From assembly GCA_964585385.1 (NCBI GenBank), contig CAZPDP010000003.1:88093-152092 (forward strand): 64,000 nucleotides of DNA, read 5' to 3'. Under the pieces are notes generated by a model that worked only from the letters and a program-made list of their open reading frames with translations, was not told the DNA's origin and did not search any database. The position numbers were made by a program, and so were the translations under genes. The stretch's first letter is position 1. Each line of letters begins with the position of its first letter. Positions 15,531-24,507 of the stretch are shown one piece after another. This stretch comes from JAGXLC01 sp964585385 (GTDB taxonomy: Bacteria; Bacteroidota; Bacteroidia; Bacteroidales; UBA12077).

Positions 15531-17186
15531 ATGAGATTTATTCCTTTTCTATCAGCAGTGCTTATTCTGTTTTTTTCAGGATGCACAGAAAAGAATCCGG
15601 TAAAAGAAGCCAATGAGACAATAACCGTAGAAGAAATTAAGGAGTATGTTAAAACGCTTGGTTCAGATGAATTTCTGGGTAGGAAGCCATTTACAAAAGG
15701 AGAAGAAATAACCCTTGATTACCTCAAAGCTGAGTTTAAGAAGCTCGGACTAGAGCCTGCAAATAATGGAAGTTACCTGCAGGAAGTCCCAATGGTGGAA
15801 GTGGCTGTTTCTCCGGATGAGAAAATGAATATTGATACGAAAAGCGGGAAACTTCAATTAACCTATAAGGATGATTTTGTAGCTTTTTCACGCAGACTAA
15901 CAGATGAAATTACGCTTGATAAATCAGAGATGGTTTTTGCGGGATATGGTATCAATGCACCGGAATACGACTGGAATGATTATGAAGGGATCGATGTGAA
16001 AGGCAAGACTGTTATTGTTTTTGTAAACGATCCCGGTTATGGAACGGATAAAGAAGATTTTTTTACAGGAAATGCCATGACCTACTACGGCCGCTGGACT
16101 TATAAATACGAAGAAGCGGCAAGACAGGGAGCCAAAGGATTGCTTATTATCCATGAAACAGGTCCTGCCGGTTATCCATACAGTGTTGTGCATAACGGGG
16201 CGGTTGTTCCTAAACTTTATCTAAAACCCGATAATCAATATGAAAACAGATGTGCACTGGAAGGGTGGTTCACTTATGATGCAGCTGATAGGTTGTTCAA
16301 TGAGCTTGGATACGATTTAAAAGAGCTTAAAGAAAAAGCCAGGACGCCAGGATTTAAGCCTATTGAACTGGATGCCCGGCTTTCTTTCAATATGAAAAGC
16401 AGCCACAAATTCAATACTTCCTATAATGTTCTGGGTTACTTACCCGGCAGTGAGCGCAAAGATGAGGTGATAATTTATTCCGGGCACTGGGACCATTTTG
16501 GTGTAGACCCGACCCTGGAAGGGGATTCAATCTACAATGGCGCTGTTGACAATGGAACGACGCTTGCCTGGATGCTGGAAATAGCCGATGCTTTTGCTTC
16601 ACTGGAAGAAAGACCTAAACGCTCAGTTATGTTCTTTGCTCCGACAGCAGAAGAGCAAGGGCTCATAGGTTCCAAGCATTATGTCAAAAATCCGCTTTTC
16701 CCCCTTCATAAAACGGTAGCCAATATTAACAACGATTTGATGTTACCTTATGGAAGATACAAAGATGTTATGGTGACCGGCTACGGGCAGACTGAGCTGG
16801 ATGATATATTGGAAGAACTGGCTCCGAAGTATGACAGGTATGTATATCCCGACCCCAATCCTCAAACGGGCATGTACTATCGTTCTGACCATTTCGCCTT
16901 TGCAAAAGCCGGTGTGCCGGCCATGTTTGCCAGGGGGAACTGCGATTCACGAGAACATGGTAAAGAATGGGCCAAAAAGAAAGAACAATTCTGGCTGGAA
17001 AACCGCTATCATAAACCCAGCGATGAATACAATCCCGAAACATGGGACTTGAGAGGTATCAAAGATGATGCGCAAATCTTTTTCCACCTGGGTTACAAAC
17101 TGGCCAATGACAAAACATTTCCCACCTGGAAGGAAGGGTCGGAATTCAGAGCTAGAAGGGAAAAAATGATGAAGCAAAACAAATAA
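15531..17186 (+). CDS. M28 family metallopeptidase lipoprotein
   Basis: Envelope-anchored di-zinc aminopeptidase of 551 residues. Lipobox FFSGC near residue 18. A PA-like insert lies in the first half (GKTVIVFVNDPGYG, GAKGLLIIHETGPAGYP). The M28 catalytic domain starts at about residue 300 with zinc ligands in YSGHWDHFG, YNGAVDNGTT, the Glu pair APTAEEQG, NNDLM and YRSDHFAFAKAGVPA. Length and order match Bacteroidota M28 peptidases. A near-consensus -7 box (TATCTTTA, 15499-15506) lies 25 bp upstream of the ATG. The next gene begins 3 bp after the stop. Confidence 0.95.
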   Translation: MRFIPFLSAVLILFFSGCTEKNPVKEANETITVEEIKEYVKTLGSDEFLGRKPFTKGEEITLDYLKAEFKKLGLEPANNGSYLQEVPMVEVAVSPDEKMNIDTKSGKLQLTYKDDFVAFSRRLTDEITLDKSEMVFAGYGINAPEYDWNDYEGIDVKGKTVIVFVNDPGYGTDKEDFFTGNAMTYYGRWTYKYEEAARQGAKGLLIIHETGPAGYPYSVVHNGAVVPKLYLKPDNQYENRCALEGWFTYDAADRLFNELGYDLKELKEKARTPGFKPIELDARLSFNMKSSHKFNTSYNVLGYLPGSERKDEVIIYSGHWDHFGVDPTLEGDSIYNGAVDNGTTLAWMLEIADAFASLEERPKRSVMFFAPTAEEQGLIGSKHYVKNPLFPLHKTVANINNDLMLPYGRYKDVMVTGYGQTELDDILEELAPKYDRYVYPDPNPQTGMYYRSDHFAFAKAGVPAMFARGNCDSREHGKEWAKKKEQFWLENRYHKPSDEYNPETWDLRGIKDDAQIFFHLGYKLANDKTFPTWKEGSEFRARREKMMKQNK

Positions 17187-17189
17187 ATT

Positions 17190-18281
17190 GTGAAATATTT
17201 AAGGAAAATTTTAACTCTGCTGATATTGTTAAGTCCCGGGAGTAACCTTTTCTCCCAGGGACTTACTGCTTTTGTTAATTTTCGTGAGGATTTCATTGTC
17301 TTTGATAGAGGAAACTTTACCCAGCTTGAACATTTGCCTATTATGAGTTTTAAAGTGGGGAAATGGGGTGTGGCATACCAGAAAAGCAACGGGACTTTAA
17401 TGGTATACACAAACGGCCAGGAAATAAAGCTTTCCGATGTGGTCGAAAACTACATGATGACTGAATCTTTGCTGGTTTATCATTACAACAACAACCTGTT
17501 CGTTTTTGACGGAATTGATAAATATAAGCTATCGCTTGATGCTCCTTATTTTAAGGCAGATAAAGACTTGGTAGCATTTTACGACCGCATTGACAAAATG
17601 TTTAAACTGTTTTACAAGGGAGAAATCTATGACATTGAAAATGCCCTTTCTAATGAACCAGTAAAAAATTATAAGGTTGGTGACAATATTCTTGCTTATG
17701 CAGATCACAATAATTATCTCAATGTCTACCATAACGGGAAAAGTAAATCGTTAATGCTGATTGAAGGCCGGCCCAGTTATGAGGTTGATAAAGATATAGT
17801 TGCTTATTACGATATGTCGATGTCAGCTTTTAAGGTTTTTCACAACGGCCAAATCGATCAGCTTACTTTTTTTAAACCTTTTTCTTATGATGTGGCAGAT
17901 GAACAGGTAGTTTATGTGGATGATAAGGGAGATTTTAAGATATTTGAAAAAGGGAACAAGAAAACCATTTCCGTGGTAACCCCGGATGTTTATCATGCTG
18001 AAGATAGTATTGTTGTCTATTCAGAGCAGGGATACCTGAAAGTTTATTACGACCAGAAAATTTATACCCTCGAAAATTTTATGCCTGAAAGGATGAAGTT
18101 TCATTTTAATACCATTGCTTACATTGATGAGCAGAATCGCTTAAATGTTTTTCAGAACGGCAGAAAAAGAACTATCTCAATTGAGCCGGTTAATTATTTT
18201 GAAGTGAATTGGGGTGTTGTATGGTTTCAGGTGGGAGTAAATACCAACAAGGTTTTTTACAATGGGAAGGTTTATGAATAG
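17190..18281 (+). CDS. Secreted repeat protein, partner gene of the M28 peptidase
   Basis: A 363-residue protein starting with GTG, with a signal peptide (KYLRKILTLLILLSPGSNLF, cleavage near SQG). The whole mature chain is made of about eight imperfect repeats of 40-45 residues, each ending in an LxVFxNGxxxxL-like strand pair: GTLMVYTNGQEIKL, NNLFVFDGIDKYKL, KMFKLFYKGEIYDI, NYLNVYHNGKSKSL, SAFKVFHNGQIDQL, GDFKIFEKGNKKTI, GYLKVYYDQKIYTL, NRLNVFQNGRKRTI. This periodicity suggests a beta-propeller or beta-solenoid. I do not recognise a named family. It overlaps no gene but follows the peptidase after 3 bp. Confidence 0.8.
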   Translation: MKYLRKILTLLILLSPGSNLFSQGLTAFVNFREDFIVFDRGNFTQLEHLPIMSFKVGKWGVAYQKSNGTLMVYTNGQEIKLSDVVENYMMTESLLVYHYNNNLFVFDGIDKYKLSLDAPYFKADKDLVAFYDRIDKMFKLFYKGEIYDIENALSNEPVKNYKVGDNILAYADHNNYLNVYHNGKSKSLMLIEGRPSYEVDKDIVAYYDMSMSAFKVFHNGQIDQLTFFKPFSYDVADEQVVYVDDKGDFKIFEKGNKKTISVVTPDVYHAEDSIVVYSEQGYLKVYYDQKIYTLENFMPERMKFHFNTIAYIDEQNRLNVFQNGRKRTISIEPVNYFEVNWGVVWFQVGVNTNKVFYNGKVYE

Positions 18282-18321
18282 GGTTGAATTATAAGCATGC
18301 TATTTTTTTGATAATTCATCA

Positions 18322-19908
18322 TTAAAACGTACCCAGCAACTGACTTACAATAATCAGTAATACCAGGGCAAAGGGATAGACTGTTGCATAGGCCACTTGG
18401 GGGGCATTAGTATCTGTTATGGGTTCAACCGCACTCAGGGCAGGAGTGCTGGTCATACTACCTGTTAAAGACCCAATTAAAGTAAGGAAATTCACTTTGA
18501 GGAAGAAATGCCCGATAACAGTGGACAGAATCATAGGTACAAGTGTGATAACCATACCGGACACAAGAAATTTGATTCCGCTTTCCTGAATGGTGGATAC
18601 AAGCTCTCCTCCTGCATGAGTTCCCACAGCTGCAAGGAAAAATATGAGGCCGAGTTTTCTCAGAAATTGATTGGTGGTTCCGGAAATGTTCCAGACGATA
18701 TTTCCTGTTTTACCTACCTTGCTGAGTACAAGAGCAGAGATTAATACTCCGCCGGTTAGGCCCAGTTTGAACTGAATTTCTCCAAACAAAGGAATAGTAA
18801 GTTCTCCAATGAGAATTCCCAGTAAAATACCCAGCGCAATAGGCAAAAAGTTCAGTTCATCCATCTTTTCACGACTGTCGCCCAGCATTTCTCCCAGGCC
18901 TTTGGTATTGTCCTCCGGCAATGTAAAGGTAATTTTATCACCAAACCTCAATTTGCTTGTGGCTTTGGGGATAATGTCAATTCCACTTCTTCTTATACCT
19001 GTGGCAGTGGCATTAAAACGAGGAAGAAATCCCAGTTCGCGCAAAGATTTATTGATTACCTCTTTATTGGTTACGAGGAATTTTCTGACAACGATTCTGC
19101 TTGTTTGGGGAATATCAATACTTATTTCTTTACCAATGATGTAGGTGAGCTTCCCCAGATCCTCTTTTGTACCTACGGCCCTGAGGATATCTCCTTTTTC
19201 AAGCACTGTTGCCCCATCTGCCTGAAGAACTTCATCGCCTTTGATTATTCTTGAAATGTTGGTATTGCTGATGGAGCGCAGGTTCATATCATATAGCGAC
19301 TTTCCAAAAATGTTGGGGTTTTCGACAAGAAAATTTTTTGTGATAAGTTCGGGATGGTCTGTATATATTTCTTCCTGGTATTTCGCTTCCTCCTTCTTGA
19401 TGTCGATACGGAATAGCCTGGGTGAAAGACGGGCAAATAAAATTACACCGATTACACCGAAAGGGTAAGCAATTCCGAAGCCGATAGATGAAAGCGGAGA
19501 CTGGGTGCTTTCTATTGCAGCCGCCAAACCGGACGTGCTTGTCAGGGCGCCTGTAAATAGGCCTACTGCGAGATTATAATCTATATCCCACAAGGTGGCC
19601 ATTAACACGGTAAGCAATGCCCCTGTGGTTATAATCAGTATAGCCAGGCTGATCAGAATTTTCCCGGTTTTCTTAAATGAATCGAAAAAGCCCGGTCCGG
19701 CCTGGATACCAACAGAAAACATGAAGAGAATTAATCCCAGTTTCTGAAAAATATCGGGCATCTGGATGCCGTAATGTCCAAAAACCAGGGCCACAAAGAT
19801 AACTGCTGAAATATCCAGTGAAATGCCTTTAATTTTGACTTTTCCCAGGGCGATACCTGCTGCTATGATAAGAAAAAATGAAATGTATGTATTTGAAAAA
19901 AATTCCAT
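18322..19908 (-). CDS. AspT/YidE-type transporter with two RCK_C domains
   Basis: Membrane protein of the aspartate:alanine exchanger (AAE) family. Two blocks of about five helices flank a cytoplasmic middle of about 190 residues with two TrkA_C/RCK_C domains (PNIFGKSLYDMNLRSISNTN ... EVLQADGATVLEKGDILRAV; NKEVINKSLRELGFLPRFNA ... LRFGDKITFTL). Membrane motifs include LILFMFSVGIQAGPGFF, GALTSTSGLAAA and GSLTGSMTSTPALSAV, typical repeated family signatures. Start ATG 19908 (MEFFSNTYISF) is preferred to 19917. The substrate is unknown; E. coli YidE and YbjL are also unassigned. Convergent with the gene at 17190. Confidence 0.9.
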   Translation of the reverse strand: MEFFSNTYISFFLIIAAGIALGKVKIKGISLDISAVIFVALVFGHYGIQMPDIFQKLGLILFMFSVGIQAGPGFFDSFKKTGKILISLAILIITTGALLTVLMATLWDIDYNLAVGLFTGALTSTSGLAAAIESTQSPLSSIGFGIAYPFGVIGVILFARLSPRLFRIDIKKEEAKYQEEIYTDHPELITKNFLVENPNIFGKSLYDMNLRSISNTNISRIIKGDEVLQADGATVLEKGDILRAVGTKEDLGKLTYIIGKEISIDIPQTSRIVVRKFLVTNKEVINKSLRELGFLPRFNATATGIRRSGIDIIPKATSKLRFGDKITFTLPEDNTKGLGEMLGDSREKMDELNFLPIALGILLGILIGELTIPLFGEIQFKLGLTGGVLISALVLSKVGKTGNIVWNISGTTNQFLRKLGLIFFLAAVGTHAGGELVSTIQESGIKFLVSGMVITLVPMILSTVIGHFFLKVNFLTLIGSLTGSMTSTPALSAVEPITDTNAPQVAYATVYPFALVLLIIVSQLLGTF

Positions 19909-20098
19909 GCAAAACAATTTCAGTATGCAAAATAAGCAGTTTTTAATGATTAAGAAAAGAAAAGATGAAAATTTTTATTCAAATAGAACACGAATAGTGC
20001 TAAAAGTAAGGATTTATACTGATAATTCTGCTCAATAATACATTATAAGACTAATCTTTTGAACTGGAATATTACAGGAATACCCTTAAACTATTATG

Positions 20099-20138
20099 GT
20101 AAAAAAAAAGGCCACCCTTTCCGGGCAGCCTTATTTTT
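20099..20138 (-). terminator. Intrinsic terminator of the TonB receptor/lipoprotein operon
   Basis: On the minus strand AAGGC-TG-CCC, loop GGAAA, GGG-TG-GCC runs into about nine T residues. It lies directly downstream of the stop at 20155, a textbook rho-independent terminator. Confidence 0.85.
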
Positions 20139-20154
20139 TAGATTCATACAAAAT

Positions 20155-21531
20155 TTATTCAACCTCAAAGGGTGCATCCGTTTCAATAAACTCAAACTGG
20201 GCCGGATCACCAGCAGCCGTACATTGATATTTAGCGGTGTATGTAGTTCTTGAGAAGTCATCGTTGAACGTCTCAAAAGTAACCTCATAATAAACTGGTA
20301 CTCCATTTGAGGTAGGTTGTGCATCAGGGAACTTCTTCTGAAGCATCACGATAAGCGCACCTCTTGTAGCCATTGGTTCATCAGCCTTATCAAATAGTCG
20401 TTCCCACATGATAGGCAAAGCTTCTTCAAGAGACAGACCATCGAAGGTTTCTGCATCGAACTCTACACGTTTAGCTAACCTCATATCAAAGTTGACATAA
20501 TAAGAGTTGGCTCCTGAGTAGAACTCACCTGTTCCATAATCGTCAACATATTTTGATTCTCTCTCATTAACTATTAACAGGTAGTCTGAAGATTCCATTT
20601 CAAACCTGACTGTTGGATCAAATATCCATTTTTCCCCGTTGTGGATGAATTGGTTGGTAACCGTTTTTGTTGGATTGAGTTTTGTCCAGCTGCTTCCATC
20701 AAATGAGTATTGATCAGCTCTAACCTCAACAAAATCACCATTATAATAGTCGTAAACGATTACTTTCATGTCACCCTTCTTGGCGTATGGAAATTTTAAT
20801 TCAAGGAATTTAGGCAAATAATCATCCGGATCAATAGAACCAGAGAAATTGTCATATCCACCCGGCTCTCCCATGGAATCATAATCATCTTCTGAAAGCA
20901 CATATACGTTAGGTACAAGGCCCCAGCTACCATCTTTATATTGGTAGTAGTCGGTCATTTCAACCACGTAACCTTTGTAATAATCATAAGTAATTGCTTT
21001 CATCTCACCATCCTCTGCATTGGGATATTTTTCTGCCAGAAAATCGGGAAGATAATCTTCAGGAGGTGTACTGCTGGAAAAGTTGTCATAATTTCCCGGT
21101 TCACCGGAACCTTCTCCCATAGAATCATAATCGTCCTCTGTCAATGTATAACTTTCTGCAGAACCAAAAGCTGACAGGTAAGAAGGCTCTCCTTCGTAAT
21201 AGTCATAGGTTACATTCGCTACAGAATTTTTATTTAAGGCCATGTATTTATCAGCCAGAAATAAAGGAACGTAATCAGAAGCGGGTCTGTTTTCGCTGAA
21301 GCTTTCATAATTCTCAATAGCATAAGCTTTTGAAGAATCTTCAGAAGTGGTAGCTTTCGCAAGAGCGAGGTCTTTGATAGTGGAATAATCATTAGATGTA
21401 AGTGTATCTTCTACATTATCATGATAAGGCTCCACAACAGTGTTGTCCAGTTCCTCGTAAATCTCCTCGTTGGGATTACAACCGGCAAGAATAATTCCGG
21501 TTAATATCGCTAGAAATAATACTTTCTTCAT
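20155..21531 (-). CDS. Lipoprotein with tandem repeats, partner of a TonB receptor
   Basis: A 458-residue lipoprotein (lipobox ILAGC near residue 18). The chain holds at least three repeats of about 75-80 residues: each has an L-T/S-E-DDYDSMGE motif, then NYDNFS or GYDNFS, DYLPxFLxxK(Y/F)P-x-A, G-(E/D)-MKxIxYDYYxG and an aromatic DGSW strand. A first diverged unit starts at about residue 50 (SNDYSTIKDLAL ... DYVPLFLADKYMAL). The last 150 residues differ. It lies 35 bp after the TonB receptor, where SusD-like proteins often sit, but it does not look like SusD. No family recognised; likely a surface partner of the receptor. Confidence 0.78.
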   Translation of the reverse strand: MKKVLFLAILTGIILAGCNPNEEIYEELDNTVVEPYHDNVEDTLTSNDYSTIKDLALAKATTSEDSSKAYAIENYESFSENRPASDYVPLFLADKYMALNKNSVANVTYDYYEGEPSYLSAFGSAESYTLTEDDYDSMGEGSGEPGNYDNFSSSTPPEDYLPDFLAEKYPNAEDGEMKAITYDYYKGYVVEMTDYYQYKDGSWGLVPNVYVLSEDDYDSMGEPGGYDNFSGSIDPDDYLPKFLELKFPYAKKGDMKVIVYDYYNGDFVEVRADQYSFDGSSWTKLNPTKTVTNQFIHNGEKWIFDPTVRFEMESSDYLLIVNERESKYVDDYGTGEFYSGANSYYVNFDMRLAKRVEFDAETFDGLSLEEALPIMWERLFDKADEPMATRGALIVMLQKKFPDAQPTSNGVPVYYEVTFETFNDDFSRTTYTAKYQCTAAGDPAQFEFIETDAPFEVE

Positions 21532-21566
21532 AATTGTTAATTTATGTATTTCTTCTTGTTCAATGA

Positions 21567-24119
21567 TTAAAATCGTAATTTAAGACCCATATTCCAGGTT
21601 CTGCCCCATCCATACCATACAGCAGAAGTCTGGGCATTATGGCCTGCACCATCTTTAGCATCGGAAATATATTCCGTATCTAAGATATTATCCACGTTCA
21701 TGTAAACAGTTGATTCAAATCCTGCCAGGTCAAAATTGTAACGGGCATTGGCATTTAATAGCTGATATGCCGGCATTTGCCATGAATCAATGCCTTCGGA
21801 TTCTTCAGTTGTTCTGTTTTCCACGTCAAAATCAGCAAAGATTTTGTCTGCATGATAGATGTCGGCTCCAATTTTCAGATTAGGCAGAATCTGGTAATTA
21901 ACAGCGAGGTAAGCTGTTTGCATTGCAGTGTTACCTCTGTGTACACCTTTTGCGTAAACAGCAGCTCTTCCCTGGAATTCCTGGTCTTCATTGAAAATAT
22001 CAGCTACAACATTGTCGTCCCATTTGTAATCACCTGTAGATACCATACCATTGATATCAAGCTTTTCAATGGGTTTGTAACGCATTTGTAATTCAAGACC
22101 CATGTGGATTGCGTTCAGACCGGTCAGGTTGGCAAAAACATCACCAATAGTACGGGTAAGTGTTTTATCCATCCATTCAGTACGGTAAGCTGTGAAGTCA
22201 GCCTCAAATTTGGTAGATCGGAAACCATAACCAAATTCAGTTGACAGAACCTTCTGTAATTTAGCTTCTTCATTGATTTCGTTGGTGTAGTTCTTAAAAA
22301 TTGTAGTGAAAAAAGGTGCTCTGGTAAAATAACCACCGTTTACAAATACATTATGGTTTTTGTTTATGTTGTAGTTGAAACCACCTTTAACACTGTAGGT
22401 TAAGAAGTTTTCCCATTCAGATTTCTGGTTGCCCGGTTCGTACTGGAAGAAGTCAACTCTTCTGTATGATTTATTAGAAACTGTTGTTGAAAGGAATCCG
22501 GAATAGGTTTCTGTTACGTATTCCCCTTGCAGGAATATACCTTCTCTGAGTACTTCACCAAGGTTGTAATAACTGAATTTATCACCTTCCTGGAGAGGAG
22601 TAGAAGCAGGCCTGTTGATATTGGCATTATCAAGGAAATAATCTCCACCCAGCAGGTCGGTAACTTCTCTGTAGTGGTATCCTTTATAGTATCTTCCGTC
22701 AAATCCAGCAGTAATATTGATGTTTGCATATTTCGTGTTAAATGTGGAAAGGACGCCATACCAGTCGTGCTCATTCTTTGCCATAGCCATAACAGCTTTG
22801 GAGCCTGTAGCAGATGCAGCGTTTTCTTCTATGACAGCGCCAAAATCAACAAATCCTTCTGGTGTAAGTTTTGTAATGGCATACGGTTCGCCGCTTGGGT
22901 ACTGGAATTCCAGCCAGTGATCTTTTTCACCTTCAACTCTTCTTCCTCCGCCTCTGCCAAATGAAGCATAAGTAGAGGTGTGAAGAGAAGTATTGTTGTT
23001 TATTTTCCAGTAGTGGTTCAAATAGAACTGAGGCTTGTGGTATTGGTTATAAGCATATCCGGAAGTATAAATTTCGCCGTTTCTATAGCCATAATCGGAA
23101 TTGTATCGAATACCTCTGTCATGTTCACGGTATTCCTGGATTAAGTGTGGGCTGCTTCTCTGGTTGTGCCATTGAGGAGCTCCGAATCCGGTGAGTGAAA
23201 GTCTGTGACTGCTGTTGATCCTTTTAGAAATGTTGAAAAAGTAAGACCAGGATTCAAAATTTGTTGCGTCTACAAAACCGTTTCCACTGCTTTTGCTACC
23301 CATTAATGTAACAGCCCAGTCATTGTCCATTAATCCGGTTGAAAGATTAAAGCTGGTTTTGGAATACGCATCGTTCCCTATGGCCTGGTAAACAGTCCCG
23401 CCTTGTTTGGCATCGGTTGACCTGGTAACAATGTTCATGGTACCACCCACAGATGAAATGGCAAGTTTGGAAGCCCCAAGTCCTCTTTGTACCTGGATGG
23501 TTTTTGTTACATCTGCCAGGTTTGCCCAGTTACTCCAGTAAACAGAACCGTTTTCCATGTCGTTTACAGGTACACCATTGATTAATACAGCTACGTTCTT
23601 CTGGCTGAATCCCCTGATATTTATCCTGGAATCACCAAAGCCTCCTCCTTGTTTAGTCGCATAAACACTCGGAGTACTTTTCAATAGTTCCGGAAGTTCT
23701 TTAGTACCAAGCTTTTCTTCGATTTCGATAGGCTGAACTTTGGAAACTGAAACAGGTGTTTCCCTGTCTTTCGCAAAGTCGGCCACTACTCTTACTTCAT
23801 CCAGACCGATGGCATCGGGTTCTAATCCGATTGTACCCAGGTCAGTAACTTCACCGTCGTTAACATTTACTTCGACTTCCTTTTTGATGTAGCCTACGTA
23901 GGTGAATTCTACCACTTGATTGCCCGGCTCGGCCATCAGGGAGAAACTCCCATCAAGTGCGGTTGCAGTACCAAAGGTTGTACCCTTAATGACTACAGTT
24001 GCTCCGATTAGAGGATTGCCATCCTCAGCATCAGTAACTTTCCCTTTAATGGTACCTTGCGAGAAGGCCGCATGGAAAGAGAATAATAATAAAAATACGA
24101 TTAACCACTTTTGATTCAT
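21567..24119 (-). CDS. TonB-dependent outer-membrane receptor
   Basis: An 850-residue TonB-dependent receptor. Signal peptide (ends near AFSQG), then a carboxypeptidase-regulatory-like domain (about 22-105; GKVTDAEDGNPLIGATVVIK), plug domain (about 125-240; LPELLKSTPSVYATKQGGGF, RINIRGFSQKNVAVLINGVP) and a 22-strand barrel ending in the aromatic RTWNMGLKLRF. The substrate is not evident; the protein is shorter than SusC proteins (about 1000) and resembles siderophore/vitamin-type receptors of Bacteroidota. The promoter -7 box lies at 24157-24164. It is co-transcribed with the repeat lipoprotein downstream, then terminated at 20099-20138. Confidence 0.95.
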   Translation of the reverse strand: MNQKWLIVFLLLFSFHAAFSQGTIKGKVTDAEDGNPLIGATVVIKGTTFGTATALDGSFSLMAEPGNQVVEFTYVGYIKKEVEVNVNDGEVTDLGTIGLEPDAIGLDEVRVVADFAKDRETPVSVSKVQPIEIEEKLGTKELPELLKSTPSVYATKQGGGFGDSRINIRGFSQKNVAVLINGVPVNDMENGSVYWSNWANLADVTKTIQVQRGLGASKLAISSVGGTMNIVTRSTDAKQGGTVYQAIGNDAYSKTSFNLSTGLMDNDWAVTLMGSKSSGNGFVDATNFESWSYFFNISKRINSSHRLSLTGFGAPQWHNQRSSPHLIQEYREHDRGIRYNSDYGYRNGEIYTSGYAYNQYHKPQFYLNHYWKINNNTSLHTSTYASFGRGGGRRVEGEKDHWLEFQYPSGEPYAITKLTPEGFVDFGAVIEENAASATGSKAVMAMAKNEHDWYGVLSTFNTKYANINITAGFDGRYYKGYHYREVTDLLGGDYFLDNANINRPASTPLQEGDKFSYYNLGEVLREGIFLQGEYVTETYSGFLSTTVSNKSYRRVDFFQYEPGNQKSEWENFLTYSVKGGFNYNINKNHNVFVNGGYFTRAPFFTTIFKNYTNEINEEAKLQKVLSTEFGYGFRSTKFEADFTAYRTEWMDKTLTRTIGDVFANLTGLNAIHMGLELQMRYKPIEKLDINGMVSTGDYKWDDNVVADIFNEDQEFQGRAAVYAKGVHRGNTAMQTAYLAVNYQILPNLKIGADIYHADKIFADFDVENRTTEESEGIDSWQMPAYQLLNANARYNFDLAGFESTVYMNVDNILDTEYISDAKDGAGHNAQTSAVWYGWGRTWNMGLKLRF

Positions 24120-24156
24120 AGCATAAAATTTAGATTGTTTGAATGTGTTTTTTAAG

Positions 24157-24164
24157 CAAATATA
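24157..24164 (-). promoter_or_regulatory. -7 promoter element of the TonB receptor operon
   Basis: CAAATATA on the plus strand is TATATTTG on the minus strand, an exact TAnnTTTG match, 37 bp upstream of the ATG at 24119. The short leader fits a simple housekeeping-type promoter. Confidence 0.6.
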
Positions 24165-24190
24165 AAATTATTTGAATAGGACTTATTTAT

Positions 24191-24226
24191 AATTTCTTAA
24201 GATTAATTAACATTTTTTAAGAAATT
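24191..24226. promoter_or_regulatory. 10-bp perfect inverted repeat upstream of the TonB receptor promoter
   Basis: AATTTCTTAA (24191-24200) and TTAAGAAATT (24217-24226) are separated by 16 bp that contain TTAATTAA. The element lies 27-62 bp upstream of the -7 box, so it could be an operator; it has no T-tract and is unlikely to be a terminator. The rest of the 388-bp gap 24120-24507 shows nothing else. Confidence 0.35.
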
Positions 24227-24507
24227 TCAATTCATTGATAAATAGATATTTATGAGTGTTTTGCAAGCTCTTTTTTTATCATTTTAACAATATTGTTCAT
24301 TTCTTTTCATTGTTTGTTAGAATACTTAAGTATAAATACCCCGGTATAATGCTTTAATTAAGTGTCGCAAAATAATAGAAATCAAGGGCAGGGAAGGTTA
24401 ATTATTGATTAAATAAATGTTATTTTTGAGCGAAAATCGATCCATTTGGATTTTAATTTCTATAATTAACTGATTATCATATTTTCGGATAAAAGAAGGC
24501 ATTTTTA

